Positions 17,677-26,811 of a stretch of 64,000 bases of DNA are shown piece after piece. Under the pieces are notes generated by a model that saw only the letters and a program-made list of their open reading frames with translations, searched no databases and was not told the origin of the DNA. Both the position numbers and the translations under genes were made by a program. Each line of letters begins with the position of its first letter. Within the stretch, counting starts at the first letter, position 1. Source of the stretch: Serratia rhizosphaerae (lineage in GTDB: Bacteria > Pseudomonadota > Gammaproteobacteria > Enterobacterales > Enterobacteriaceae); NCBI RefSeq assembly GCF_009817885.1, contig NZ_CP041764.1:372001-436000 (forward strand). The letters run 5' to 3'.

Positions 17677-19377
17677 ATGAAAGTTAAATATCTTATTTAT
17701 TTTTTTACTTTTTTATTAACCGCCTCGTTCACCGTTTCAATTTGCGATGAGTGGTCAGAAGCCAAAAAACAATATAATGACAGCGCCTGGAATCTGCATA
17801 AGACCCAGCACTCGGAAGACGTTTCCTCGGCGTTTCAAAATAGCCTGCAGCTGCATAGAGTAAAACGCCTGAGCCTGGTCAATCCTGAACTGAAACCTGC
17901 CCTCTGGCAGGAAAGCGAGCGGCAAACACGTAACAAAATCCAGCAGATACGCCGCTATGTCAACTCGGGTGCCTTACAACACCTAACAACCCAACAAAAA
18001 ATCGACATCCGCTCCATGCTTAATCTGCTGGATAAAATGCTGGATAACGATACGCAGCAACTGGCGCCGATGAATAACGCGATCCGCAATTTATTCAATA
18101 TCAACAGCGCATATTATATCACCCAAACCAGCATGGATTATTACAGCTACACCTACGAAAGCCGTATTCTGAATGCCGATACCTTTTTATTCCTCGAGTC
18201 AATACGGCTGAATAACCAGCTTAATATCACCCTGACCGAGATTATCGATCAGCTTGTCGATATCAAACTTAACGGGCTGAATGACAAAGAATCCTACCTT
18301 AAAACCATCCAATTGACCGGCGTGCTGAATGTGCTGAGTTCACGCCTGCTGTTTATGGAAATGGTCTATAGCGACCCGCAGGTCAGCCGTATTATCAACC
18401 AACTGCTGGAAAATCTTTCCCCACAGCAGACCGACGGCCTGGCCAGCGAGCTCTACGACTCGATGGCCCACGGCAAAAAGTTCGACGCCGCACGCATTTA
18501 CGCCTATGTCAAAGAGATGGACCGACTGTCTCAGCAGCTATTCCAGCGCAGCTTTGATCTGGAGATCGAGAAATGCCGTAAAAAAATGTACCAAAGCCAG
18601 ACGGCGATTAACGGCCTGATCGCCTTTGCCGGGCTGCTTGCCCTGTTTCTGCTGATGCCGACCCTGATTTTCTGTTCCAACATCAGCCGCTGGCTGACCA
18701 AAACGCAAGACAATATCCAGCACCTTTCGCAAGGCAATATGGCGATTGATGCGCCGGAGGTGTTTTACAGCCAGGAGCTGATCGCCATCACCGACGCCAT
18801 CAATCAGCTCAAGCAATATCATCTGGAAAAGGTGCGGCTGGAGCAGGAGAAACACGCGCTGATTAAAGAGCTTGAGGCCTCCTCCTATCTCGACCCGCTC
18901 ACCAACATTTACAACCGTCGCCGCTTCTTTCGTGAAGCCGAACAGCTGCCTGCCGCCGGCTATCCGCTGGCCTTTTGCCTGATCGACATCGATAACTTCA
19001 AGGCGCTTAACGATACCTACGGCCACAACATCGGCGACCTGGCGCTAGTGGCCTTTGCCAATCTGATGCGCCACGCCTTCCGCGCCGAAGATATTTTCTG
19101 TCGTTACGGCGGCGAGGAGTTCGCCATCCTGCTGTACCACTGTGCACTGCCGGACGCCAGAACGGTACTGGAGAAGCTGCGTCATCAGGTTCAGCGGCTG
19201 CAGCTGCCGGTGCCCGACGGGCAGCCCGTCCGCTTTACCATCAGCGGCGGCATCGCCGCAGTCGCGTCCCCGCGCCAGCTGCAAAGCGCAATAAAGCTGG
19301 CCGATGAGGCGCTCTACTACTGTAAGAAAAACGGCAAGGATCGGGTGGCGATCAACACCGGTTCGGGCTGCCGGTAA
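17677..19377 (+). CDS. Membrane-bound diguanylate cyclase with uncharacterised periplasmic sensor
   Basis: The protein probably makes cyclic di-GMP from two GTP in response to a periplasmic signal. The 566 residues begin with a transmembrane helix or uncleaved signal (about 5-23), then a roughly 280-residue, largely helical periplasmic region I cannot assign to a family, a second helix (about 310-332), a HAMP-like linker and coiled coil (333-400), and a GGDEF domain. The domain has DPLTNIYNRR, DIDNFKALNDTYGH and the active-site GGEEF at 478-482. RAED at 469-472 sits five residues before it, the spacing of an inhibitory I-site, so the enzyme looks active and product-inhibited. No EAL domain is present. 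The start ATG has only a weak, distant GAGGA. It stands alone between pepN and pncB, where E. coli has no such gene as far as I recall. Confidence 0.85.
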   Translation: MKVKYLIYFFTFLLTASFTVSICDEWSEAKKQYNDSAWNLHKTQHSEDVSSAFQNSLQLHRVKRLSLVNPELKPALWQESERQTRNKIQQIRRYVNSGALQHLTTQQKIDIRSMLNLLDKMLDNDTQQLAPMNNAIRNLFNINSAYYITQTSMDYYSYTYESRILNADTFLFLESIRLNNQLNITLTEIIDQLVDIKLNGLNDKESYLKTIQLTGVLNVLSSRLLFMEMVYSDPQVSRIINQLLENLSPQQTDGLASELYDSMAHGKKFDAARIYAYVKEMDRLSQQLFQRSFDLEIEKCRKKMYQSQTAINGLIAFAGLLALFLLMPTLIFCSNISRWLTKTQDNIQHLSQGNMAIDAPEVFYSQELIAITDAINQLKQYHLEKVRLEQEKHALIKELEASSYLDPLTNIYNRRRFFREAEQLPAAGYPLAFCLIDIDNFKALNDTYGHNIGDLALVAFANLMRHAFRAEDIFCRYGGEEFAILLYHCALPDARTVLEKLRHQVQRLQLPVPDGQPVRFTISGGIAAVASPRQLQSAIKLADEALYYCKKNGKDRVAINTGSGCR

Positions 19378-19542
19378 AAACGTTGTTTAAAATAATTAAC
19401 CTTATAATTTTTATCGCTAATTAGACTAAGTGATTCACTTTTCTTGGTTTATCCGCCGTTTCTTTTCACCGCTGCGGCGCACTGGCGTATAAGCGCACGT
19501 TTAATCCTCGACCCATTCCCCTGATTTATGGTGTGATGACGC

Positions 19543-19598
19543 TTCAATAACAGGATAATCCGGGTATACTCCCCCATCTTTTTATGATTACCCGGATT
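19543..19598 (+). promoter_or_regulatory. Candidate pncB promoter overlapped by a 10-bp inverted repeat
   Basis: TTCAAT (19543-19548) and TATACT (19565-19570) with a 16-base spacer form a plausible promoter. A perfect inverted repeat, AATCCGGGTA at 19557-19566 and TACCCGGATT at 19589-19598, overlaps the spacer and -10 region. It could be an operator or a 5' RNA hairpin. The regulator is unknown. Confidence 0.4.
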
Positions 19599-19635
19599 TT
19601 GGAGACGCGCCCTGACGAGGATGCTGTAACGCGCT

Positions 19636-20841
19636 ATGACTCAATACGCTTCCCCGATTTTGACATCACTGCTGGATACCGACGCTTATAAGCTTCATAT
19701 GCAGCAGGCAGTGTTCCATCGCTATCCCGCGATCGACGTCGCGGCAGAATTCCGCTGCCGCGGCGACGAACTGTTGGGCGAGTACGCCGACGAAATCCGC
19801 GCGCAGGTTGCGCTGATGGGGCAGTTGGCGCTGACCGACGCTGAATATCAGTATCTCTCCGGTCTGCCTTTCTTCCGGCAGGATTACCTTAACTGGCTGC
19901 GCAATTTCCGCTATGACCCGCAGCAGGTCACCATCGACAATCGCGATGGCAAACTGCAGATCCGCATAGCCGGCCCGTGGCGCGAAGTGATCATGTGGGA
20001 AGTGCCGCTGCTGGCAGTAATCAGCGAAGTGGTGCACCGCCACCGCTCGCCGCAGGTCACGCCCGCAATGGCGATTGCACAGCTGCGCAGCAAGCTGACC
20101 CAGTTCCGGCAGATAACGCAGGATATTGATATTTCGCGTTTCAGACTGATGGATTTCGGCACCCGCCGCCGTTTCTCGCAGCCGGTACAGCAGGCAATCG
20201 TCAGCACGCTGCAGCAGGAGTTCCCTTATCTGGTCGGCACCAGCAACTACGATCTGGCCCACCAGTTGGGGCTGGCGCCGGTCGGTACCCAGGCGCATGA
20301 ATGGTTCCAGGCGCACCAGCAGATAAGCCCGGTGCTGGCCAACAGCCAGCGCGCCGCCCTGCAGGCCTGGCTGGATGAATATCCGGATCGGCTCGGCATT
20401 GCCCTGACCGACTGCATCACCATGGACGCTTTCCTGCGTGATTTCGGCCCCCAGTTCGCCGAGCGCTATCAAGGCCTGCGCCATGATTCGGGCGACCCGT
20501 TCGAATGGGGCGAGAAAGCCATCGCCCACTACCAGAAGCTGGGTATCGACCCGATGAGCAAGACGCTGGTGTTCTCCGATAATCTCGATCTGGAAAAAGC
20601 GTTGGCGCTGTACCGCCGCTTCGATCGCCGCATTAATCTGGTATTCGGCATCGGTACGCGCCTGACCTGCGATATTCCCGGCGTCAAGCCACTGAATATT
20701 GTGATTAAACTGGTGGAGTGCAAGGGCAAGCCGGTGGCGAAGCTCTCCGACAGCCCGGGAAAAACCATCTGCCAGGATCAGGCGTTTGTCAAAGCACTGC
20801 GCAAGGCCTTTGACCTGCCACTGGTGAAAAAGGCCAGTTAA
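19636..20841 (+). CDS. pncB: Nicotinate phosphoribosyltransferase
   Basis: PncB makes nicotinate mononucleotide from nicotinate and PRPP with ATP, the entry step of NAD salvage. The 401-residue product (E. coli 400) starts MTQYASPILTSLLDTDAYKLHM with the family's LDTDAYKL block, includes the histidine region EVVHRHRSP, where the autophosphorylated His lies, and ends with KLSDSPGKTIC. It is followed by a terminator and then asnS, as in E. coli. Confidence 0.96.
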   Translation: MTQYASPILTSLLDTDAYKLHMQQAVFHRYPAIDVAAEFRCRGDELLGEYADEIRAQVALMGQLALTDAEYQYLSGLPFFRQDYLNWLRNFRYDPQQVTIDNRDGKLQIRIAGPWREVIMWEVPLLAVISEVVHRHRSPQVTPAMAIAQLRSKLTQFRQITQDIDISRFRLMDFGTRRRFSQPVQQAIVSTLQQEFPYLVGTSNYDLAHQLGLAPVGTQAHEWFQAHQQISPVLANSQRAALQAWLDEYPDRLGIALTDCITMDAFLRDFGPQFAERYQGLRHDSGDPFEWGEKAIAHYQKLGIDPMSKTLVFSDNLDLEKALALYRRFDRRINLVFGIGTRLTCDIPGVKPLNIVIKLVECKGKPVAKLSDSPGKTICQDQAFVKALRKAFDLPLVKKAS

Positions 20842-20848
20842 CAGCCAT

Positions 20849-20878
20849 AAGCCGGGTGAGTTTTCAGCCGGCTTTTTT
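20849..20878 (+). terminator. pncB terminator
   Basis: A 7-bp stem AAGCCGG/CCGGCTT with a 12-base loop is followed by TTTTTT. It lies 8 bases after the pncB stop. Confidence 0.8.
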
Positions 20879-21045
20879 CTTCTTTATTCCCCTTCCCGCC
20901 CCTATCCGCCACGGCAAGACAGAAATGTTGCGCCAATCTGGCGATTTCTGCTTGTGCTCTGCACCGCGGCAAGTAACATAGCAAGACCCCCATTGTCTTG
21001 GGTTGTAAGCTATTTCTTTATCAAATCAATTTAAGAGAGAAATTT

Positions 21046-22446
21046 ATGAGCGTAGTGCCTGTATGCGACGTGCTGCAAGGGCGTGCTGCGGTTGACAGTG
21101 AAGTCACCGTGCGCGGCTGGGTGCGTACCCGAAGAGATTCTAAAGCCGGTATCTCCTTCCTCGCCGTTTATGACGGCTCCTGCTTTAATCCGTTACAGGC
21201 CGTCGTTAATAATTCTCTGCCGAATTATCAGGATGAAGTGCTGCACCTGACCACCGGCTGCTCGGTTGAAGTGACCGGCAAGGTCGTCGCCTCGCCTGGC
21301 GAAGGCCAAAGCTTTGAGCTGCAGGCGACTGAAATCAAGGTGGTCGGCTGGGTCGACGATCCGGATACCTATCCGATGGCCGCCAAACGTCACAGCATTG
21401 AATACCTGCGTGACGTGGCGCATCTGCGTCCGCGCACCAACCTGATCGGCGCCGTGGCGCGCGTACGCCATACGCTGGCGCAGGCGATCCACCGTTTCTT
21501 CCATGAAAACGGTTACTTCTGGGTTTCCACCCCGCTGATCACCGCCTCCGATACCGAAGGCGCCGGCGAAATGTTCCGCGTATCCACGTTAGATCTCGAG
21601 AACCTGCCGCGCGACGATAAAGGCGCGATCGACTTCAGTGAAGACTTCTTCGGTAAGGAAGCATTCCTGACCGTTTCCGGCCAGTTGAACGGTGAAACTT
21701 ACGCCTGTGCGTTATCAAAAGTTTACACCTTCGGTCCGACATTCCGTGCAGAAAACTCCAACACCAGCCGCCACCTGGCTGAGTTCTGGATGATTGAGCC
21801 GGAAGTCGCCTTCGCGACGCTGGATGATTCCGCAGCGCTGGCCGAAAGCATGCTGAAATATGTGTTCCAGGCGGTCTTGGACGAGCGTGCCGACGATATG
21901 CAGTTCTTTGCCGAGCGCGTAGACAAAGATGCCGTTGAACGTCTGAAACGCTTTGTATCTTCCGATTTCGCCCAGGTGGACTATACCGACGCCATCGATA
22001 TCCTGCTGGCTTCCGGTCAGACCTTCGAAAACCCGGTGTCCTGGGGGATCGATCTGTCTTCCGAGCATGAGCGCTATCTGGCAGAGAAACACTTTAAAGC
22101 GCCAGTGGTCGTCAAGAACTATCCGAAAGATATCAAGGCGTTCTATATGCGCATGAACGACGACGGCAAAACCGTCGCTGCCATGGACGTACTGGCGCCG
22201 GGCATCGGCGAAATTATCGGTGGTTCCCAGCGTGAAGAACGTCTGGACGTGCTGGACCAGCGCCTGGCTGAAATGGGGCTGAATAAAGAAGACTACTGGT
22301 GGTACCGCGACCTGCGTCGTTACGGCACCGTGCCGCACTCCGGCTTCGGTTTGGGGTTTGAGCGTTTAATCGCCTATGTGACCGGTGTGCAAAACGTACG
22401 TGATGTGATTCCGTTCCCGCGTACCCCACGTAACGCAAGCTTTTAA
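21046..22446 (+). CDS. asnS: Asparagine--tRNA ligase
   Basis: AsnS charges tRNA-Asn with asparagine in the cytosol. The 466-residue class II synthetase has an N-terminal OB-fold anticodon domain (about 1-110) and a catalytic domain with FRAENSNTSRHLAEFWMIEPE (motif 2 region) and GFGLGFERLI (motif 3). The open frame extends 16 codons upstream, but MSVVPVCDVLQGRAA at 21046 has a GAGAGA ribosome site and matches E. coli. It lies between pncB and ompF with its own terminator. Confidence 0.97.
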   Translation: MSVVPVCDVLQGRAAVDSEVTVRGWVRTRRDSKAGISFLAVYDGSCFNPLQAVVNNSLPNYQDEVLHLTTGCSVEVTGKVVASPGEGQSFELQATEIKVVGWVDDPDTYPMAAKRHSIEYLRDVAHLRPRTNLIGAVARVRHTLAQAIHRFFHENGYFWVSTPLITASDTEGAGEMFRVSTLDLENLPRDDKGAIDFSEDFFGKEAFLTVSGQLNGETYACALSKVYTFGPTFRAENSNTSRHLAEFWMIEPEVAFATLDDSAALAESMLKYVFQAVLDERADDMQFFAERVDKDAVERLKRFVSSDFAQVDYTDAIDILLASGQTFENPVSWGIDLSSEHERYLAEKHFKAPVVVKNYPKDIKAFYMRMNDDGKTVAAMDVLAPGIGEIIGGSQREERLDVLDQRLAEMGLNKEDYWWYRDLRRYGTVPHSGFGLGFERLIAYVTGVQNVRDVIPFPRTPRNASF

Positions 22447-22488
22447 TTAGCAACGCTAAACAAACTCACTACCATTTTGTTACAAAAC

Positions 22489-22511
22489 AAAGGCCAGCCT
22501 CGCTGGCCTTT
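22489..22511 (+). terminator. asnS terminator
   Basis: A perfect 10-bp stem AAAGGCCAGC/GCTGGCCTTT with loop CTC is followed by TCGCATTTTTTATT. Confidence 0.85.
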
Positions 22512-22556
22512 CGCATTTTTTATTCTTGACGCAGCTCACAAAGTTCCATTTCATTA

Positions 22557-22630
22557 ATATTTAGTTACACATATTTTCTTTTGGAAACGTTTTTAAGACA
22601 TTAGTAGCATCTTAACCCTAGATTAACCCT
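22557..22630 (+). promoter_or_regulatory. OmpR-binding region and promoter of ompF
   Basis: TTAGTTACACATATTTTC followed by TTTTGGAAACG and TTAGTAGCATCTT aligns by eye with the E. coli ompF F1, F2 and F3 OmpR boxes (each built on a GTTACA/GAAAC/GTAGCA core). The -10 should be near 22620-22630 (GATTAACCCT), as in E. coli ompF. The downstream leader also keeps recognisable blocks, such as CAATAGTTCC and GGCAGTGGCA. OmpR control is inferred from this similarity. Confidence 0.6.
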
Positions 22631-22748
22631 GCGCTGAATGGAACACTGCGTTCAGACACAGGACGACACCAATCTATCAACAATAGTTCCCTAAAGAATT
22701 ATTGGCGGCAGTGGCAAAGGTGTCCGAATAACACCAATGAGGGTAATA

Positions 22749-23849
22749 ATGATGAAGCGCAACATTCTTGCAGTGGTAATTCCTGCGCTGCTGGCTGCTG
22801 GTGCAGCAAACGCAGCGGAAATCTATAATAAAGACGGTAACAAGCTGGATCTGTACGGTAAAGTTAACGGCCTGCACTACTTCTCTGATAGCAAAAGCGA
22901 TGATGGCGACCAGTCTTATGTTCGTTTCGGCTTCAAAGGTGAAACCCAAATCAATGACCAACTGACCGGTTACGGCCAGTGGGAATACAATATTCAAGCC
23001 AACAACAGCGAAGGCGGCAGCGACGCGCAAAACGGCAACAAGACCCGTCTGGGCTTTGCCGGTCTGAAATTCGCCGAGTATGGCTCCCTGGACTACGGCC
23101 GTAACTACGGCATCGTTTACGACCCAATGGGTTGGACCGATATGCTGCCTGAATTCGGCGGCGACTCTGCCGGCAGCGACAACTTTATGGTTGGCCGTTC
23201 TACCGGTCTGCTGACTTACCGTAACAACGACTTCTTTGGTCTGGTTGACGGCCTGAACTTCGGCCTGCAGTACCAGGGCAAAAACGAGCGTAATGATGAT
23301 ATCAAACGTTCCAACGGCGACGGTTGGGGTATCTCCACCACTTACGAACTGCCGGTTGGCGTAGGCTTCTCCGCCGCCTATGCGTCTTCTGACCGTACCG
23401 ACAAGCAAAGCCAGGCTGGTTACGGCCGTGGCGAAGGCCGCGCCGAGCAGTGGGCAGCCGCAGTGAAATACGACGCCAACAACGTTTACCTGGCGGCGAT
23501 GTACGGTGAAACCCGTAATGCGACCTATATCAAAAACTCTAAAGTCGGCAGCACTACTTACGGTACCGAAGGTTTTGCCAACAAAGCGCAAAACTTCGAA
23601 CTGGTTGCTCAGTACCAGTTCGACTTCGGTCTGCGCCCGTCTCTCGCCTACGTACAGTCTAAAGGCAAGGACATCGATGGCGTCGGCGATGCTGACCTGA
23701 TCAAATACGTTGATGTTGGTGCGACTTACTACTTCAACAAAAACATGTCCACCTACGTTGATTACAAAATCAACCAGCTGAACGACAACAACCCACTGGG
23801 CCTTAACACCGACGACATCGTTGCCGTTGGTCTGGTTTACCAGTTCTAA
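22749..23849 (+). CDS. ompF: Outer membrane porin OmpF
   Basis: OmpF is a trimeric 16-stranded general-diffusion porin. The 366-residue precursor has a 22-residue signal peptide (MMKRNILAVVIPALLAAGAANA), then AEIYNKDGNKLDLYGK. It has the constriction-loop motif PEFGGD and ends with the C-terminal Phe (VAVGLVYQF) needed for BAM assembly. I start at the ATG of MMKRN, preceded by GAGGG. An in-frame ATG four codons earlier (22737) has no ribosome site and is a by-product of a shorter spacer than in E. coli. Position after asnS identifies ompF rather than ompC. The start region is close to the one bound by the sRNA MicF in E. coli. Confidence 0.95.
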   Translation: MMKRNILAVVIPALLAAGAANAAEIYNKDGNKLDLYGKVNGLHYFSDSKSDDGDQSYVRFGFKGETQINDQLTGYGQWEYNIQANNSEGGSDAQNGNKTRLGFAGLKFAEYGSLDYGRNYGIVYDPMGWTDMLPEFGGDSAGSDNFMVGRSTGLLTYRNNDFFGLVDGLNFGLQYQGKNERNDDIKRSNGDGWGISTTYELPVGVGFSAAYASSDRTDKQSQAGYGRGEGRAEQWAAAVKYDANNVYLAAMYGETRNATYIKNSKVGSTTYGTEGFANKAQNFELVAQYQFDFGLRPSLAYVQSKGKDIDGVGDADLIKYVDVGATYYFNKNMSTYVDYKINQLNDNNPLGLNTDDIVAVGLVYQF

Positions 23850-23889
23850 TTGTTGTTTAGCCTGCCGGCCATCAACCTCCGGCAAAGTT

Positions 23890-23920
23890 AAAAACAGGGC
23901 TTCGGCCCTGTTTTTCTTTT
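23890..23920 (+). terminator. ompF terminator
   Basis: A perfect 11-bp stem AAAAACAGGGC/GCCCTGTTTTT with a TTCG tetraloop is followed by CTTTT. It is a very strong intrinsic terminator. Confidence 0.92.
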
Positions 23921-24095
23921 TCCGCCGCCGACAACTTTTTATGCTGCCTGCCGCCCCTTTACCATCATTTTTTGTGCTGAATCTGCCTTCCTCACAAGTT
24001 CGAGGTGTTTTTCTCGCAAACGGTTGGCAAAGCGCACGACTGGCGCTACCCTGATGCCTCTATCCGCTTAACGCTAAGCTATGGAAGCATCTGAC

Positions 24096-25286
24096 ATGTT
24101 TGAGAAAATCGCTGCAGCACCTGCCGATCCGATTCTGGGTCTGACCGACATTTTCCGCGCGGACGCCCGTCCGAACAAAATCAACCTGGGTATCGGCGTC
24201 TATAAAGACGAAACCGGCAAAACGCCGGTGCTGACCAGTGTGAAAAAAGCGGAGCAATACCTGCTGGAAAATGAGACCACCAAAAACTACCTCGGCATTG
24301 AGGGGATCCCTGAGTTTGCCAGCTGCACCCAAGAGCTGCTGTTCGGCAAAAACAGCCCTATCATTACCGACAAGCGTGCACGCACCGCGCAAACGCCTGG
24401 TGGTACCGGTGCCCTGCGCGTAGCGGCCGACTTTATCGCCAATCAAACCGACGCCAAACGCGTGTGGGTCAGCAACCCAAGCTGGCCAAACCATAAGAAC
24501 GTCTTCTCCGCCGCCGGTCTGGAAGTGTTGGAATACAACTACTATGATGCCGCCAACCACGCGCTGGACTTTGACGGATTGCTGAACAGCCTGCAACAGG
24601 CGCAGGCCGGCGATGTGATCGTGTTCCACGGCTGCTGCCACAACCCGACCGGCATCGACCCGACGCCGGAGCAGTGGAGCCAACTGGCTGAGCTGTCGGT
24701 AAGCAAAGGCTGGCTGCCGCTGTTTGACTTCGCCTACCAGGGCTTTGCCAAAGGTCTGGAAGAAGATGCGCAGGGCCTGCGTATTTTTGCCGCCAAGCAT
24801 CAGGAACTGATCGTCGCCAGCTCCTACTCGAAAAACTTCGGCCTGTACAATGAGCGCGTAGGCGCCTGCACCGTGGTCGCAGCCGATGCCGAAACCGCGG
24901 ATCGCGCCTTCAGTCAGGTTAAAGCGGCGATCCGCGCCAATTACTCCAACCCGCCATCACACGGTGCGGCGATCGTTGCCACTATTCTGAGCAACGACGC
25001 GCTGCGTGCGATCTGGGAGCAAGAGCTGGCCGATATGCGTCAGCGTATCCACCGCATGCGTCAGCTGTTTGTGAATACCCTGCAGGAAAAAGGCGCGCAG
25101 CAGGACTTCAGCTTTATCATTAACCAAAACGGCATGTTCTCGTTCAGTGGCCTGACCAAAGATCAGGTACTGCGCCTGCGCGAAGAGTTTGGCGTTTATG
25201 CGGTGAACTCTGGTCGCGTTAACGTCGCGGGCATGACGCCGGATAACATGGCGCCGCTGTGCGAAGCCATCGTCGCCGTGCTGTAA
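24096..25286 (+). CDS. aspC: Aspartate aminotransferase
   Basis: AspC is a cytosolic PLP enzyme interconverting aspartate and oxaloacetate with glutamate/2-oxoglutarate. The 396-residue product (same as E. coli) starts MFEKIAAAPADPILGLTDIF and has the cofactor-lysine segment SSYSKNFGLYNERVG and the substrate-binding C-terminal region with SGRVNVAGM. The frame opens five codons upstream, but MFEKI is the conserved start. It lies between ompF and gloC and converges with the latter at a hairpin terminator. Confidence 0.96.
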   Translation: MFEKIAAAPADPILGLTDIFRADARPNKINLGIGVYKDETGKTPVLTSVKKAEQYLLENETTKNYLGIEGIPEFASCTQELLFGKNSPIITDKRARTAQTPGGTGALRVAADFIANQTDAKRVWVSNPSWPNHKNVFSAAGLEVLEYNYYDAANHALDFDGLLNSLQQAQAGDVIVFHGCCHNPTGIDPTPEQWSQLAELSVSKGWLPLFDFAYQGFAKGLEEDAQGLRIFAAKHQELIVASSYSKNFGLYNERVGACTVVAADAETADRAFSQVKAAIRANYSNPPSHGAAIVATILSNDALRAIWEQELADMRQRIHRMRQLFVNTLQEKGAQQDFSFIINQNGMFSFSGLTKDQVLRLREEFGVYAVNSGRVNVAGMTPDNMAPLCEAIVAVL

Positions 25287-25310
25287 GCCATAATCAGCAT
25301 CAGATGTAAC

Positions 25311-25334
25311 AAAGGGGCGCTCTGCGCCCCTTTT
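25311..25334. terminator. Terminator between aspC and gloC
   Basis: A perfect 10-bp stem AAAGGGGCGC/GCGCCCCTTT with loop TCT ends in TTTT on the plus strand and CCTTTGTT on the minus strand. It probably serves aspC and perhaps also gloC. Confidence 0.8.
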
Positions 25335-25364
25335 GCTGTTATTTACGCCGGAAAATACGGCTTA

Positions 25365-26012
25365 TTACCACGCCTCTGGCTGCTCACGCAAAAACGGATT
25401 GGTCTGCCGTTCATGGCCGAAGGTCGACATCGGCCCATGCCCCGGAATAAAGTCCATATCATCCCCCAGCGGCAACAGTTTATTGCGGATAGAGGCAATC
25501 AGCGCCTGATGGTCGCCGCGTGGGAAATCGCTGCGCCCCACGCCACCGTTGAATAATACGTCGCCGACCAACGCCAGCCGCGCCTTATCATTGATAAACA
25601 CAATGTGCCCCGGCGTATGTCCCGGGCAGTGCAGCACATTCAGCGTCATATCGCCCAGCTGCACGCTGTCGCCTTCGGCCAGCCACTGGGTCGGCGTTAA
25701 CGGCGCGCACTCTTCCAGCCCGAACATCCGGCTTTGTGCCGGCAGGCCGTCAAGCCAGAACGCATCCTCTTTGTCCGGCCCGATAATCGGCACCTGATAA
25801 TGTTCCGCCAGCTCCGCCGCCGCACCGACATGATCGAGATGTCCGTGCGTCAATAAAATCTTCGTCAGCTGCACGCCGGCATCCTGCACCGCCGCCTTCA
25901 ACTTTTCCGCCTCACCGCCGGGATCCACCAGCGCGGCCTGCCCCGTATGCTCACACCAGATCAGCGTACAATTTTGGCTAAACGCCGTGACAGGGATAAT
26001 TTGGTATTTCAT
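25365..26012 (-). CDS. gloC: Type II glyoxalase II-like hydrolase GloC (YcbL)
   Basis: A small metallo-beta-lactamase-fold hydrolase that in E. coli and Salmonella hydrolyses S-lactoylglutathione. The 215 residues (same as E. coli YcbL) include the metal site THGHLDH, the later LHCPGHTPGH, the aspartate of LALVGDVLF and FIPGHG. It lacks the C-terminal domain of classical GloB, as expected for this type. It lies downstream of mepK on the minus strand with a 65-base gap, so the two are probably co-transcribed. Confidence 0.92.
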   Translation of the reverse strand: MKYQIIPVTAFSQNCTLIWCEHTGQAALVDPGGEAEKLKAAVQDAGVQLTKILLTHGHLDHVGAAAELAEHYQVPIIGPDKEDAFWLDGLPAQSRMFGLEECAPLTPTQWLAEGDSVQLGDMTLNVLHCPGHTPGHIVFINDKARLALVGDVLFNGGVGRSDFPRGDHQALIASIRNKLLPLGDDMDFIPGHGPMSTFGHERQTNPFLREQPEAW

Positions 26013-26077
26013 AAAGCTCCAACGACAACGGCGCCGGACCTTGCAGCCGGCGCTCTCTCAACCCAGAGGCACAGCGA

Positions 26078-26626
26078 TTACCAGGTACGCACCGGCCCGG
26101 TATCGATGTGAACGAAATTGCTACGCGGATAATAACCTACGCCACCAGCACGCATTTTTAACGCTGCCTTGCGGATATTGCTCAGCTGAATGCCTTCGAT
26201 ATGGAAATCCATCGCCTGGCCTTTGGTGTGGTAGCTATGTTTGGCAACGCCGCGGCTGCGCGCGCGCAGTTCGTTGTTCGTCCCCAGGGAACGGTAGCCG
26301 GAAATCAGCTGCACCGGCTTAGTAGTGCCCAACATCCCCTGCAGACGATAAAGATGATCAAACAACTGCGGATCGATCGATTTCACTTTATTCGCGCGGA
26401 AATCGCGGAACAAATGATTTAAACGCACCAATTCTTCTTTATTATAATTTTTACCGTCAAAGAATTCGGCTTTAAGTGATTCGCCTGTATGCAGATTATT
26501 TACTACAAGAATACGAGGGCGAGAAGTAGAAAGGCTGGCAAATGCTTGACCCGGAAGTAAAGCCATGCCCATCGCGGCGCCACCCAACGCCAGCCATTTA
26601 CGGCGGTGAAGATCAATTTTGTCCAT
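26078..26626 (-). CDS. mepK: Murein endopeptidase MepK (YcbK), Tat-exported
   Basis: MepK belongs to the peptidase M15-like/DUF882 family and in E. coli cleaves mDAP-mDAP (3-3) crosslinks in peptidoglycan. The 182-residue protein has a twin-arginine signal (RRKWLALGG, cleavage near QAFA) and the zinc-site motifs SGYRS, HSYHTKGQAMDFHIEG and FVHIDTG. It sits just after ldtD, the enzyme that makes 3-3 crosslinks, so neighbours make and cut the same bond. An alternative start a few codons away would lose the Tat motif, so 26626 is kept. Confidence 0.93.
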   Translation of the reverse strand: MDKIDLHRRKWLALGGAAMGMALLPGQAFASLSTSRPRILVVNNLHTGESLKAEFFDGKNYNKEELVRLNHLFRDFRANKVKSIDPQLFDHLYRLQGMLGTTKPVQLISGYRSLGTNNELRARSRGVAKHSYHTKGQAMDFHIEGIQLSNIRKAALKMRAGGVGYYPRSNFVHIDTGPVRTW

Positions 26627-26811
26627 GTTTCTATCAGACCCGGCAAGAATATCAAAAAAATATGCACAAAAAAGCGCACTGCCTGAACCTTAACCGCCCA
26701 CGCCGTCTGAGTCAACCCATGATGCGGCGCGGCTTACAGGCACCCTGAAAGCGAGTGCCTGTGTCAGGTCCAAATATTCTGACCGTTATTTATTTAAAAA
26801 TGCTGCATTTA

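Noticed and set aside
19384..19401. NadR-like box TGTTTA-N6-TTAACC before pncB
   Set aside because: It matches 10 of 12 bases but lies about 160 bases upstream of the likely promoter, just after the previous gene's stop; too weak and too far.
22737..22748. An earlier in-frame start for ompF (MRVI before MMKRN)
   Set aside because: That ATG overlaps the GAGGG ribosome site itself, and the known signal peptide begins at MMKRN.
22677..23885. A 402-codon open frame antisense to ompF
   Set aside because: It is a shadow of the highly biased ompF codon usage; ompF has a signal peptide, a C-terminal Phe and flanking control elements.
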